Below, one piece after another: positions 22,022 to 30,408 of a DNA stretch of 64,000 nucleotides. Every line of letters begins with the position of its first letter. The stretch's first letter is position 1. Source of the stretch: Sodalinema lacuna_A (lineage in GTDB: Bacteria; Cyanobacteriota; Cyanobacteriia; Cyanobacteriales; Geitlerinemataceae); NCBI GenBank assembly GCA_900149785.2, contig FSSI02000021.1, positions 1-64,000 of the forward strand, read 5' to 3'. The position numbers and the translations under genes are program-made. The notes beneath the pieces were generated by a model. The model made no database searches. It saw only the letters and a program-made list of their open reading frames with translations, and was not told the DNA's origin.

Positions 22022-22798
22022 ATGAAACGGCGACAACTGATTCGGTATTTGCAAGTGGGGGCGATCGCCACCACCGTCACTAGCCTAGCCGGGAGAGGGT
22101 TCGCCCAATCCCCAACTCAAGGGCGCTTGGAGATTGAATATCTCGGTCACACCTGTTTTCGCTTTACGGGTGAAGGTCGCCGGGTTCTCAGCAATCCCTT
22201 CCGCCCCGGAGGCTGTACGGCGGGCTATCCTGAACCGAATGTTGAGGAGACCGATGTGGTTCTCATCAGCAGTTTTCTCCTCGATGAAGGGGATATTGAG
22301 AATGTCCCCGAGAGTAAATTGCTGTTTGAGTCAGGCATTTTCCAAATGCAGGGGATGCGCTTTGAGGGGATTCCCATCGCCCACGATCGCCTCAATGGAC
22401 GGCGTTTTGGTACAAACATGATGTGGCGTTGGCAACAGGGAGGTCTGAATGTTGTCCATCTTGGCGGCGCAGCGGCCCCCATCAGCAACGAACAGCGGAT
22501 TCTCCTCGGCCGTCCCGATATCGCTTTGATTCCCGTCGGCGGCGGCGACAAAGCCTATAATCCCGAAGAAGCCAAAGCCGCTATTAACCGCCTCAATCCT
22601 CGTATCGTGATCCCGACTCATTACCGCACTCGCGCCGCTGATGACGATACCTGTAATATTCAGCCCCTCGACGACTTCCTCGCGATGATGGAGGGAACCC
22701 CAATCCGTCAACAAGCCGATAACCGGATTGTTCTAACTCCCAATGATCTCCCCGAGGGCGATCGCCTCATGCTTGTTCTGACTCCTCCCCTGTTGTAA
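22022..22798 (+). CDS. Secreted MBL-fold protein lacking the canonical metal motif
   Basis: A 258-aa protein with a probable signal peptide (MKRRQLIRYLQVGAIATTVT, then GRGFAQS). The strand pattern IEYLGHTCFRFTGEGRRVLS and the end IPTHYRT place it in the UlaG-like branch of the metallo-beta-lactamase fold. The usual HxHxDH is absent: the corresponding site reads LISSFLLDEGDIE. It may be a non-catalytic or differently metallated relative; I recall similar proteins in other cyanobacteria, also with this change. It is in the same tight gene run as ybeY-dgkA-trpG and pepP. Substrate unknown. Confidence 0.8.
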   Translation: MKRRQLIRYLQVGAIATTVTSLAGRGFAQSPTQGRLEIEYLGHTCFRFTGEGRRVLSNPFRPGGCTAGYPEPNVEETDVVLISSFLLDEGDIENVPESKLLFESGIFQMQGMRFEGIPIAHDRLNGRRFGTNMMWRWQQGGLNVVHLGGAAAPISNEQRILLGRPDIALIPVGGGDKAYNPEEAKAAINRLNPRIVIPTHYRTRAADDDTCNIQPLDDFLAMMEGTPIRQQADNRIVLTPNDLPEGDRLMLVLTPPLL

Positions 22799-22815
22799 CC
22801 CGTCACCTCATTTCC

Positions 22816-24153
22816 ATGTCCAATCTCTACCCCTGCGCCCAACGTCGCCAACAACTCCTGACGAAACTCAATCAGGGAACCGCCATTTTTAGAAGTGCGC
22901 CCATGGCGGTGATGCACAACGACGTGGAATACACCTTCCGCCAAGATAGTGACTTTTTCTATCTCACCGGCTTTAACGAACCCGAAGCCGTGGCCGTCCT
23001 CGCCCCTCACCATGATGAGCATCAGTTTATCCTCTTCGTGCGCCCCAAGGACTTAGAACGGGAGATTTGGACCGGTTATCGCACTGGGGTTGAGGCGGCC
23101 CAGGAGCGATATGGGGCGGATATCGCCTATTCCATCGAGGAACTCGACGAGAAGCTACCGGAGTACCTCAAGGGGGGCGATCGCATCTACTACCACCTCG
23201 GACGAGACGAAGCCTTCAACAATCGTATCCTCCGTCATTGGCGTAAACAACTAGCCCTCTACCCCAAACGAGGAACCGGCCCCATCGCCCTCGAAGATCC
23301 CAGCCCCCTCCTCCATCCCCTGCGGTTGGTGAAAACCCCCGAAGAATTGCAACTGATGCGCCAAGCGGCCGACATCGCCGTCGAAGCCCATAACCTCGCC
23401 CGCGACATCGCCCAGCCCGGACGCTACGAGTACGAAGTGCAAGCGGAGATGGAACGGCTGTTTACCCTCCACGGAGGAAGCCCCGCCTATCCCTCCATCG
23501 TTGCTTCCGGCGGCAACGCCTGCATCCTGCATTATGTCGAAAATACCCGCCAGATGGAAGAGGGCGATTTACTCCTCATTGATGCCGGGTGTTCCTATCA
23601 GTATTATAACTCAGATATTACCCGAACTTTTCCAATTTCCGGTAAATTTTCTCCGGAACAAAAAATTATCTATGAACTGGTTTTAGAAGCCCAAAAACAG
23701 GCGATTAGCAAAATCGCCCCCGGCATTCCCTACAACGAACATCACGACACCGCCGTTCGCGTCATTGTCGAAGGCTTACTCGACCTCGGCTTACTCTCGG
23801 GAGACCCCGACGAACTGATTAAAGCCGAACAATATAAACCCTTCTATATGCACAAAACCGGGCATTGGTTGGGCTTAGATGTCCATGATGTGGGGGTCTA
23901 TCAACATGGAGAGGACAACTGGCATATTCTGCAACCTGGAAATGTCCTCACCGTCGAACCGGGCATCTATATTTCGCCCTACCTGAAACCCGCCAGCCGA
24001 GAGGTCGATGATGTCACCATTGAACAGCCTCCTGTTGACCCCAAATGGCATGGAATTGGGGTACGAATTGAAGATGATGTCCTCGTGACTGAATCCGGGT
24101 GTGAAATTCTAACCGCTGGCGTTCCTAAATCCGTGGATGCTATGGAACGATAA
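22816..24153 (+). CDS. pepP: Aminopeptidase P family protein
   Basis: A two-metal peptidase that removes the N-terminal residue before proline. The 445 residues comprise the creatinase-like N-domain (1-~165) and the pita-bread catalytic domain. The five metal ligands are visible: the two Asp in DAGCSYQYYNSDITR, His in KTGHWLGLDVHD, and Glu in VEPGIYI and GVRIEDDV. Length is normal. It follows the MBL gene by 17 bases. Confidence 0.95.
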   Translation: MSNLYPCAQRRQQLLTKLNQGTAIFRSAPMAVMHNDVEYTFRQDSDFFYLTGFNEPEAVAVLAPHHDEHQFILFVRPKDLEREIWTGYRTGVEAAQERYGADIAYSIEELDEKLPEYLKGGDRIYYHLGRDEAFNNRILRHWRKQLALYPKRGTGPIALEDPSPLLHPLRLVKTPEELQLMRQAADIAVEAHNLARDIAQPGRYEYEVQAEMERLFTLHGGSPAYPSIVASGGNACILHYVENTRQMEEGDLLLIDAGCSYQYYNSDITRTFPISGKFSPEQKIIYELVLEAQKQAISKIAPGIPYNEHHDTAVRVIVEGLLDLGLLSGDPDELIKAEQYKPFYMHKTGHWLGLDVHDVGVYQHGEDNWHILQPGNVLTVEPGIYISPYLKPASREVDDVTIEQPPVDPKWHGIGVRIEDDVLVTESGCEILTAGVPKSVDAMER

Positions 24154-24166
24154 TGACCTTTACCTA

Positions 24167-27100
24167 ATGCCCTATCTCACCTTTAACGTCCTCCTGTTTT
24201 ATCAACCTCCGGGGTCGGTTCATCGTCCGACGATTATTTCTGAGAATGAGATTTTATGTGGGGCGGCGTTCAAAACTGAGTATCGATTTAATCGACTCAA
24301 ACAACTCGAAGCCCCCATCGGAACCTATGATATTGCCCCTCTCATTGCCCAGATTCCGGCAGTTCAATATCCTGAGTTAGTGGTGGTTCGGGCGGACGCC
24401 ACTCGTCTAAACTTTCCCACCAACTTACACCTCTTAAATTGTCCTAAATTACTGATTGTCGGGGATACGCAACATTTAGAAACCCCCATCCGTACTCTGA
24501 CGGACTATGCTGTTCAGGAAGGCTTTGATTTCGTGATGTCTGACCATAAACGGCAGCATCTTCATTTTTTCCAAGAAGCGGGCTGTAAGAACGTATTTTG
24601 GCTCCCTGGCTTCAACATTTACCCTCACCCGCAACCCCCTTGTCCTCACCCAGAGTATCCGGTGTCATTTGTCGGACAAATTGGCCCCTTACATCCCTAT
24701 CGTTATTATATTCTCGATGAGATGACCACTCGGGGAATTCCCCTAGAAACCTTTAGTGGCAGTCAGGAGAAGGCGGCTGAAGTCTATGCTAACAGTCAAA
24801 TCAACCTCAATGTGAGTCTCAATGGAGACTTGAATATGCGGGTGTTTGAGGTGTTGTCAAGTGGCGGATTTTTGCTCACTGATAGCCTTAAACCGGAGGC
24901 GGGATTAGAGGCATTATTTGAAGTTGGCAAACATCTGGATACCTATGAGAGTAAGGCAGACTTATATCAGAAAATACAGTATTACTTAAACCATCCAGAG
25001 TTAACGCAACAGATAGCAAAAGCCGGTTCTGAGTTGTTTTGGCAACAGCATCAGCCAGAACAGAAGGTTCAACAGCTTTTAGACCATCTTCAAGGTCGTT
25101 TGTTGCCGAATTTCTATCAAGCGACTTCTGATTTACGCAGTCAGTTTGTCACCAGTACCGATACGGGCGATCGCCACCAGCATATTGCCTTTTATGAGTA
25201 TATCCAAGAACAACATCGGCAAATTCCTAAGTTAAACCTTATCATTTGGGGAGAGTGTGATCCTCGCTGGGTGGCTGATGTCGTAGATTTATCTCGCTTA
25301 CAAGTCTATTGGGTATCTCCGCCTCGAAACTCTGCTGTGTCATCTCAACTCTTAGAATCCTGTCAATTGGGCGATCGCATCGAATATCTAACCCCCTCAG
25401 ATATCGCCCAACATCCCGAATTTCGGGAACTCTCCACGGACAATCTCAGCCATCAAACCATTTTGGTGGTCGATATTCAGCAATACGAGACGGGACAGTT
25501 AATTCCCCTACTAAAATCCCTACTGGCCCATACCTTAGTCTTAACCTGTCCTCAAGGTTTCCCCAGTCCTGACTTGCTAGAGTCCTTAAATCAGGACCTG
25601 TTTCAATACTACTTCTTTCAGGTTTCCTTTGACCCCCTCGCGTATCGTCTCAATGTTATTACGCAATTTAATCCGAGTTTTCAGTCTCTCTTAGATATCG
25701 TTGAGAACTATCACAAGAATCCAGGCGATCGCCAAGCCCTCCATCTCATCCGACAACTGCGTAAAGCCGTCACCCAACAATGGCTAAATCTCGCCTATAC
25801 CGAACTCTGTGACCAAATTGATGGGCAACTTGGCGACCTCCATTCAGCCCTCTTAGATAGTCCCTTACGCCAAGACACCCTCAACGAAGACGACCGGCGA
25901 TTTTTCCAGAAACTCCAACAACTCTTTAGCCCCAAAACCCCCGAGAATCGCCTCTCCCAAGCCTTTCTCGCCGCCACCCTCTATGGCTATCCCCATCAAT
26001 TCCCCGTTTCCTATCACGACCTCCCCTTTCCCGGTTGGCTAAATGAATTTCTCCTAGCCTACGTCTTATCTACACCGCGAATTTTTCAAGACCCCGGCGA
26101 TGTAGAAAAATATCATACTCACCTAGAGAATTGGCTTAGCTATCTCCATCCAAACATCCTCAATCATCCCAATAGTCCCAGTTGGCAGGCTGTGAACGAA
26201 GTCTTTGCCGAACGGGCGAATTTAACACCTTTATATTTCAGCCAACGCAGTCCCCTCCGGCTACAAAAGAAGCGGGCCGACCTTCTCGAACAAATCCTCT
26301 ACCAACAGCGATCGCCCCTCAGTTACAAATTTCCTCCCCGTCCCCCCCGGACTAAAATTCGCCTTGGAGTGTTAGCCAACAACTACAGAGACAATCCCCA
26401 AACCTACTACAACCTTGCCGGTATTAAACATCTCGATCGCAGCCAATTTGAAATTTATCTCTATAGCCTCCAGATCACAAAAGAAACCTACGAAGACTAC
26501 TGCTGGAATTATGCCGATGAAGTCGTCCCCCTGGGTCATCTAAATCTCCTGCAACGAGTTCATACCATCCGTTCCGATGACCTAGATATTTTGCTAATTG
26601 GCAGTAACCTCGTCACCCGGTCATCTCCCCTCACCTTCCTCTGTAGCTACCGTCTGGCCCGCCATCAGATTACCAACCTCTCCTGTTTAACCACCACCGG
26701 AATGCGTCACATCGACGCCTACATCGCCGGAACCCTCACCGCCAACCATCCCATCGACCATAGCGAAACCCTCCTCACCCTAGAGGGGTCAGGCTTCTGT
26801 TTCGACCTTCCCCAAGACCAACCTGATTTAACCGTCAAAATCGAGCGATCGCAGTGGCATCTCCCCGAGAATACCACCGTCTTCATCTCCGCCGCCCATA
26901 TGCGACTTCTCCACCCCGAAGTTCGCCAAACCTGGGGTCAACTCCTCGCCGAGACTCCCAACAGCATCCTCGTCCTCCATCCCTTCGGCGACGACTGGCG
27001 ACCCCATCGGGAACTAGAAATGCCCTTTTTCCGGCAAATGCAACAGGTTCTGCAACAGCATCAAGTCGCCCTAAAACGATTATTACTTGTGAAGTCTCTC

Positions 27101-27463
27101 CCGAGTTGCAGCGACCTCCGCTATCTCCTCAAACAAGCCGACATTTACCTCGACGCCTTCCCCCACTCCCAAGCCAGTAGCCTCCTCCATCCCCTGCAAC
27201 TCGGTCTCCCCATCGTCACCCTAGAAACCAAGCAACGTCCTCTCAGCCAAGGGGCGGCCCTCCTCCGAGAACTCGGACTCCCCCACCTCGTCACCCAAAC
27301 CCCCGACGACTACCGACAACTGGCCCAACACCTCGCCAGCAACCCCGACCTACGACAACAAACCCAACGCCAGCTACAAACCCAAATGGCCACCTCGCCT
27401 CCCTTCCTCAACACCCAAAAATTCGCCCAAAACCTCACCCACCTCTATCACAAACTCCTCTAA
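24167..27463 (+). CDS. Two-domain glycosyltransferase (CgeB-like plus GT41/SPINDLY-like)
   Basis: A 1098-aa protein. Residues ~1-330 match the CgeB-like glycosyltransferase group, with FVGQIGPLHPYRYY and the acceptor-side motif NMRVFEVLSSGGFLLTD. The C-terminal ~370 residues (from RTKIRLGVLANNYRDNP) match the catalytic half of O-GlcNAc transferase/SPINDLY (GT41), ending with DIYLDAFPHSQASSLLHPLQ and PIVTLET. The middle ~400 residues I cannot assign. No TPR repeats are apparent, unusual for GT41. The ATG at 24167 is preferred to one at 24137 that overlaps pepP. Sugar donor and acceptor are unknown; protein O-glycosylation or surface glycan assembly are both possible. It converges on the EKCVWGYGW gene cluster. 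Confidence 0.82.
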   Translation: MPYLTFNVLLFYQPPGSVHRPTIISENEILCGAAFKTEYRFNRLKQLEAPIGTYDIAPLIAQIPAVQYPELVVVRADATRLNFPTNLHLLNCPKLLIVGDTQHLETPIRTLTDYAVQEGFDFVMSDHKRQHLHFFQEAGCKNVFWLPGFNIYPHPQPPCPHPEYPVSFVGQIGPLHPYRYYILDEMTTRGIPLETFSGSQEKAAEVYANSQINLNVSLNGDLNMRVFEVLSSGGFLLTDSLKPEAGLEALFEVGKHLDTYESKADLYQKIQYYLNHPELTQQIAKAGSELFWQQHQPEQKVQQLLDHLQGRLLPNFYQATSDLRSQFVTSTDTGDRHQHIAFYEYIQEQHRQIPKLNLIIWGECDPRWVADVVDLSRLQVYWVSPPRNSAVSSQLLESCQLGDRIEYLTPSDIAQHPEFRELSTDNLSHQTILVVDIQQYETGQLIPLLKSLLAHTLVLTCPQGFPSPDLLESLNQDLFQYYFFQVSFDPLAYRLNVITQFNPSFQSLLDIVENYHKNPGDRQALHLIRQLRKAVTQQWLNLAYTELCDQIDGQLGDLHSALLDSPLRQDTLNEDDRRFFQKLQQLFSPKTPENRLSQAFLAATLYGYPHQFPVSYHDLPFPGWLNEFLLAYVLSTPRIFQDPGDVEKYHTHLENWLSYLHPNILNHPNSPSWQAVNEVFAERANLTPLYFSQRSPLRLQKKRADLLEQILYQQRSPLSYKFPPRPPRTKIRLGVLANNYRDNPQTYYNLAGIKHLDRSQFEIYLYSLQITKETYEDYCWNYADEVVPLGHLNLLQRVHTIRSDDLDILLIGSNLVTRSSPLTFLCSYRLARHQITNLSCLTTTGMRHIDAYIAGTLTANHPIDHSETLLTLEGSGFCFDLPQDQPDLTVKIERSQWHLPENTTVFISAAHMRLLHPEVRQTWGQLLAETPNSILVLHPFGDDWRPHRELEMPFFRQMQQVLQQHQVALKRLLLVKSLPSCSDLRYLLKQADIYLDAFPHSQASSLLHPLQLGLPIVTLETKQRPLSQGAALLRELGLPHLVTQTPDDYRQLAQHLASNPDLRQQTQRQLQTQMATSPPFLNTQKFAQNLTHLYHKLL

Positions 27464-27468
27464 TCTTC

Positions 27469-27496
27469 TATTCCCTGTTCCCTATTCCCTATTTCC
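27469..27496. repeat. Degenerate TGTTCCC heptamers x4
   Basis: tattccc, tgttccc, tattccc and tatttcc lie back to back and fill almost all of the 33-base gap between two convergent stop codons. The array touches the stop of the minus-strand gene at 27497. Confidence 0.8.
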
Positions 27497-28276
27497 TCAA
27501 AAAACCACCACCGAACTACCCCTAGCCCGCCTCATCCACTCCGCCACTAATTGCTTTCGCTGTTTCCGCAACTGGATATCAAAATAACTCTCAAAGATTG
27601 TCTGAACAATGGGTAAATCTGACGTGGGATAGGCAATTCCCGCCAGACCTGAGAGAACATCATGGGAGATGAAATACGGCTCAGGAATGGCAACGGCTGG
27701 TAGGCTAGTATAGCCTAACTCAACGAGTGCGATCGCCCGATGTTTTCCTCCTTCAATATAAAACAAAAAATCATTATCTTTGAGCAAAAAATATCCGCAA
27801 ATATGAAGATTTGGATAGCCAAATTTATCCGGGTCATATCCATTTAACCGAATAGATTGAATGAGTGTATTTAATCGATACTTTTCGTAGTTAAGTTTCT
27901 CAAACTCAACTGGACCAAGATGTTGATTTTGCCCAGACTTACGTTCTTTTACATCTAACTTGGACTCAATATCAAAGTGCCAAGGAAGTTCGAGTGAATG
28001 CCAAAAACGTTTATCTAATCCTAACGTCAAAGCCTCCAATGTATTCCCCGGCTGATAATTTTGGTAGAACTCATCCATACTTTGGTCAACTTCAAAAAAA
28101 TTGAGTAATGGATGTTCACCTTTTGCATACCGCCAACCATAGCCCCAAACACATTTTTCAATTGGGACATTAAAACAAAATTCATGAGAATTACGGGCAA
28201 TAGCGAGTAAGCCAATATCTTGAAATGTAATTGGCTGACCCTGTTGATAGAGTTTTCTGGGTTTTTGATATTCCAT
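27497..28276 (-). CDS. EKCVWGYGW-family protein, copy A
   Basis: The first of three tandem paralogues (259 aa) that I do not recognise by name. Shared features: PIEKCVWGYGW near residue 35-45, GEHP, a GYF..KDND strand, the motif GGKHRAIALVELGYTSLP near residue 187, and a C-terminal IFESYFDIQLRKQRKQ helix. The GxHRxxAL motif resembles the nucleotide- or phosphate-binding GxxR/GxHR box of the ParB/sulfiredoxin fold, which in other families includes CTPases and a free-serine kinase. No signal or membrane segment is seen. The gene faces the two-domain glycosyltransferase and lies next to a repeat element on its 5' side. Function unknown. Confidence 0.75.
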   Translation of the reverse strand: MEYQKPRKLYQQGQPITFQDIGLLAIARNSHEFCFNVPIEKCVWGYGWRYAKGEHPLLNFFEVDQSMDEFYQNYQPGNTLEALTLGLDKRFWHSLELPWHFDIESKLDVKERKSGQNQHLGPVEFEKLNYEKYRLNTLIQSIRLNGYDPDKFGYPNLHICGYFLLKDNDFLFYIEGGKHRAIALVELGYTSLPAVAIPEPYFISHDVLSGLAGIAYPTSDLPIVQTIFESYFDIQLRKQRKQLVAEWMRRARGSSVVVF

Positions 28277-28287
28277 GAACTGATTTT

Positions 28288-28388
28288 ATACCAATTTTCA
28301 GAAGTCGTGCCATAGATGTCTGTAGGGGCGAACGGCTGTTCGCCCTCCTCGGTGTCAGATGTATAGCAAGCATTTCGAAAAATGGTAT
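28288..28388. mobile_element. ~101-bp MITE-like element, copy 1
   Basis: Ends ataccaattttc (28288-28299) and gaaaaatggtat (28377-28388) are inverted repeats with 11 of 12 matches. The inside carries gtaggggcgaacggctgttc and ccctcctcggtgt. It fills the gap between copies A and B; its right end touches the stop codon of copy B. A diverged direct copy lies at 29184-29283. No open frame inside. Non-autonomous mobility is inferred from the inverted ends only. Confidence 0.65.
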
Positions 28389-29185
28389 TACGCTCTTTTC
28401 ATCCAGTCCGCCAAACACGACATTCTCCGTTGTCGCAACCTTTCATTAAAGTAACTTTTAAATATCTCATAAACTGTTGACATTACAGTTGCAGAATAGC
28501 CTGCTTTCGATAATAATTCAAGATGTTGACATGAAATCAAGCGCGGCATTCGTGGCACAAAAATACTAAATGTCACCGGTAAACTTGTATAGCCTAGTCT
28601 TGACAATGCAGCAGCTTCATGCTTTCCTGCGGTCACATGAAAAACGAAATCATTATCACGTATCATGAAGTAACCCCAAATAGGGCTATATAGTCCATTT
28701 TTTAGCTGATAGTCCCCTGTTTGAATTGAGGTAAAAACCTGTTGAAACTTGTTTTTTTCTAACTCTAGCTTGTTCGAGTTAAGTGGGCCAACTTGGCTGC
28801 TTAGTTCATTATGGCAAAGTTTAATCGTAGCAGACTCAACACACTCTATCTGACAACGCCAAGGTAGAGTCAAAGAGTTCCACCCACCATCATGAGGTTC
28901 AAATGTAAGAGCTTCCAAAGCACTCCTGGGTTGATATTTTTGGTAAAATTTATCTAAAGTTTGATTGTTGTCATACACATTATAAAATGGGTTTTCGCCC
29001 GCAGTAAATCGCCAACCATAACCCCAAACGCACTTTTCTAGCGGAACCTGGAATGCGAATTGATACGCATCACGAGCTAGAGACAAAAACCAGGCATCTT
29101 TAAGATTAATGGCATTCCCATCTTTATAAAGCAGTTTAGGCAGGAAATTATATTTTAGGCTCATTATTGATATCTTTGTATTCAT
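28388..29185 (-). CDS. EKCVWGYGW-family protein, copy B
   Basis: The middle paralogue (265 aa from the ATG at 29185; a TTG four codons earlier is less likely). It keeps PLEKCVWGYGWRF, GENPFYN, IWGYFMIRDND and the C-terminal IFKSYFNERLRQRR helix. The key motif reads AGKHEAAALSRLGYTSLP: the Arg of GxHR in copies A and C is Glu here, so the site may be altered. Base composition is visibly more AT-rich than the neighbours. The gene is bounded on both sides by the ~100-bp element: its stop codon touches copy 1 and its start codon overlaps copy 2. It looks like a separately acquired or duplicated cassette that is drifting. Function unknown. Confidence 0.7.
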   Translation of the reverse strand: MNTKISIMSLKYNFLPKLLYKDGNAINLKDAWFLSLARDAYQFAFQVPLEKCVWGYGWRFTAGENPFYNVYDNNQTLDKFYQKYQPRSALEALTFEPHDGGWNSLTLPWRCQIECVESATIKLCHNELSSQVGPLNSNKLELEKNKFQQVFTSIQTGDYQLKNGLYSPIWGYFMIRDNDFVFHVTAGKHEAAALSRLGYTSLPVTFSIFVPRMPRLISCQHLELLSKAGYSATVMSTVYEIFKSYFNERLRQRRMSCLADWMKRA

Positions 29186-29283
29186 AGCATTTTTCAAGAT
29201 TCATGCGATAAATAGCTGTAGGGGCGAACCCTTGTGGCCCTCCTCGGTGTAGGATGTCTGGCAGGCATATCAAAAAATGGTAT
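29184..29283. mobile_element. ~100-bp MITE-like element, copy 2
   Basis: A direct-orientation copy of the element at 28288-28388. The right end aaaaaatggtat is kept, the left end (tagcatttttca after the first base) has eroded, and the core gtaggggcgaacccttgtgg plus ccctcctcggtgt matches copy 1. The first two bases overlap the start codon of copy B. Confidence 0.6.
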
Positions 29284-29335
29284 CAAATCTATAAACCTAC
29301 CTTAGAACCACGTTTTTTGATAAAAAAATACAGGT

Positions 29336-30169
29336 TTACACATCAGAGTCTAATCGTGCTAAATTCAGCCACTCCGACAAACAATTAACACGGCGTTGAC
29401 GTAATGACGCATCAAAATAACTCTCAAAAATTTGTTGAACCACCCCTCGCCGGTTCGCAGCATAGGCAACACCCGCCAAAAAATCAAGATGCCAAGGAGT
29501 CACCAGGCGCGGCATTCGTGGCACAATCGAGGTAAAAGTTGCCGGTAACGTTTGCGACCCTAATTCTACCAAGGCCGCCGCTCGATGTTGTCCATTGACC
29601 ACCAAAAAGCGATAATCTTGGTTACTGACCAAGAAATAGCCAAAAATATGTTGGTCTGGCGAGGCATAATAACTGGTCATATAGCCCATCGTCCGAATCG
29701 ATTGCAGTACCTCCCGCAACCGAAACTTCTCTAAGTTAAGCCGTTCCAAACTCACCGGGCCACAATGAGGCCGACCATGTTCCGGTCCTAACTTATTTTC
29801 TCCAGAAAACGTTTGCGGCTCAACCTCCACTCGCCAGGGTGTTTCCAGGGAATCCCAACCTTGAGCTGTATGATCTAAGGTTAAGGCTTGTAAGCAATTT
29901 TCAGGGCGATAGTGAGTATAAAATTGGTCTAAACTCGCTTCACAGCTAAAAAAGACATTGAGAGGGTTTTCCCCCTTCCCATAAGGCCAGCCATAGCCCC
30001 AGACACATTTTTCAATAGGAACCTGGAAGTAATACTGATACGCATCCCGTGCCGTCGTCAGCCGTTTGACATCATCCAACTCAATCGGTTTCCCTCGGCG
30101 ATACATCTCCAGATGATGGGAATCATCTAATATCTCCTGCATCCGTGGATTGTCGATTGGATTGAGCAT
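29336..30169 (-). CDS. EKCVWGYGW-family protein, copy C
   Basis: The third paralogue (277 aa). It has PIEKCVWGYGWPYGKGENP, HIFGYFLVSNQDYRF, NGQHRAAALVELGSQTLP with an intact GxHR motif, the stretch IVPRMPRL shared with copy B but not A, and IFESYFDASLRQRR near the end. Copies B and C therefore look closer to each other in that stretch while A and C share the intact Arg. The gene is preceded by a 14-base tandem repeat array. Function unknown; a ParB/sulfiredoxin-like fold is inferred from the short motif only. Confidence 0.75.
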   Translation of the reverse strand: MLNPIDNPRMQEILDDSHHLEMYRRGKPIELDDVKRLTTARDAYQYYFQVPIEKCVWGYGWPYGKGENPLNVFFSCEASLDQFYTHYRPENCLQALTLDHTAQGWDSLETPWRVEVEPQTFSGENKLGPEHGRPHCGPVSLERLNLEKFRLREVLQSIRTMGYMTSYYASPDQHIFGYFLVSNQDYRFLVVNGQHRAAALVELGSQTLPATFTSIVPRMPRLVTPWHLDFLAGVAYAANRRGVVQQIFESYFDASLRQRRVNCLSEWLNLARLDSDV

Positions 30170-30201
30170 GACAACGGTTTCAAAAATTCAACAACATCAA
30201 G

Positions 30202-30299
30202 ACTGGCGATTCACAACTGGCAATTCACAACTGGCAATTCACAACTGGCGATTCACAACAGGCGATTCACAACAGGCGATTCACAACTGGCGATTCACA
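30202..30299. repeat. 14-bp tandem repeat ACTGGCGATTCACA x7
   Basis: Seven contiguous 14-base units of ACWGGCRATTCACA, differing only at a T/A and a G/A position, lie between copy C and the RTX gene. The unit is not a multiple of three and no coding frame crosses it. No spacers are present, so this is not a CRISPR array. Confidence 0.95.
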
Positions 30300-30308
30300 A
30301 CATAGAGG

Positions 30309-30367
30309 ACAGCCCCCAGTTCAGAGTTTCTCCAGAGTGATGGAGACAACGTGAAGGTGGGGGCTGT
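30309..30367 (-). terminator. Long hairpin after the RTX gene
   Basis: acagccccca (30309-30318) pairs perfectly with tgggggctgt (30358-30367), with an inner tctcca/tggaga hairpin in the 39-base loop. It lies 42-100 bases downstream of the minus-strand RTX stop codon. No T-run follows, so termination is plausible but not certain. Confidence 0.5.
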
Positions 30368-30408
30368 AACTCGTAGATGCAACTCGTAGATGCACAGAGT
30401 ATCCCTAA

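Noticed and set aside
30202..30299. Possible CRISPR array
   Set aside because: Units of 14 bases are contiguous with no spacers, and there are no cas genes in the window. The same holds for the heptamer arrays.
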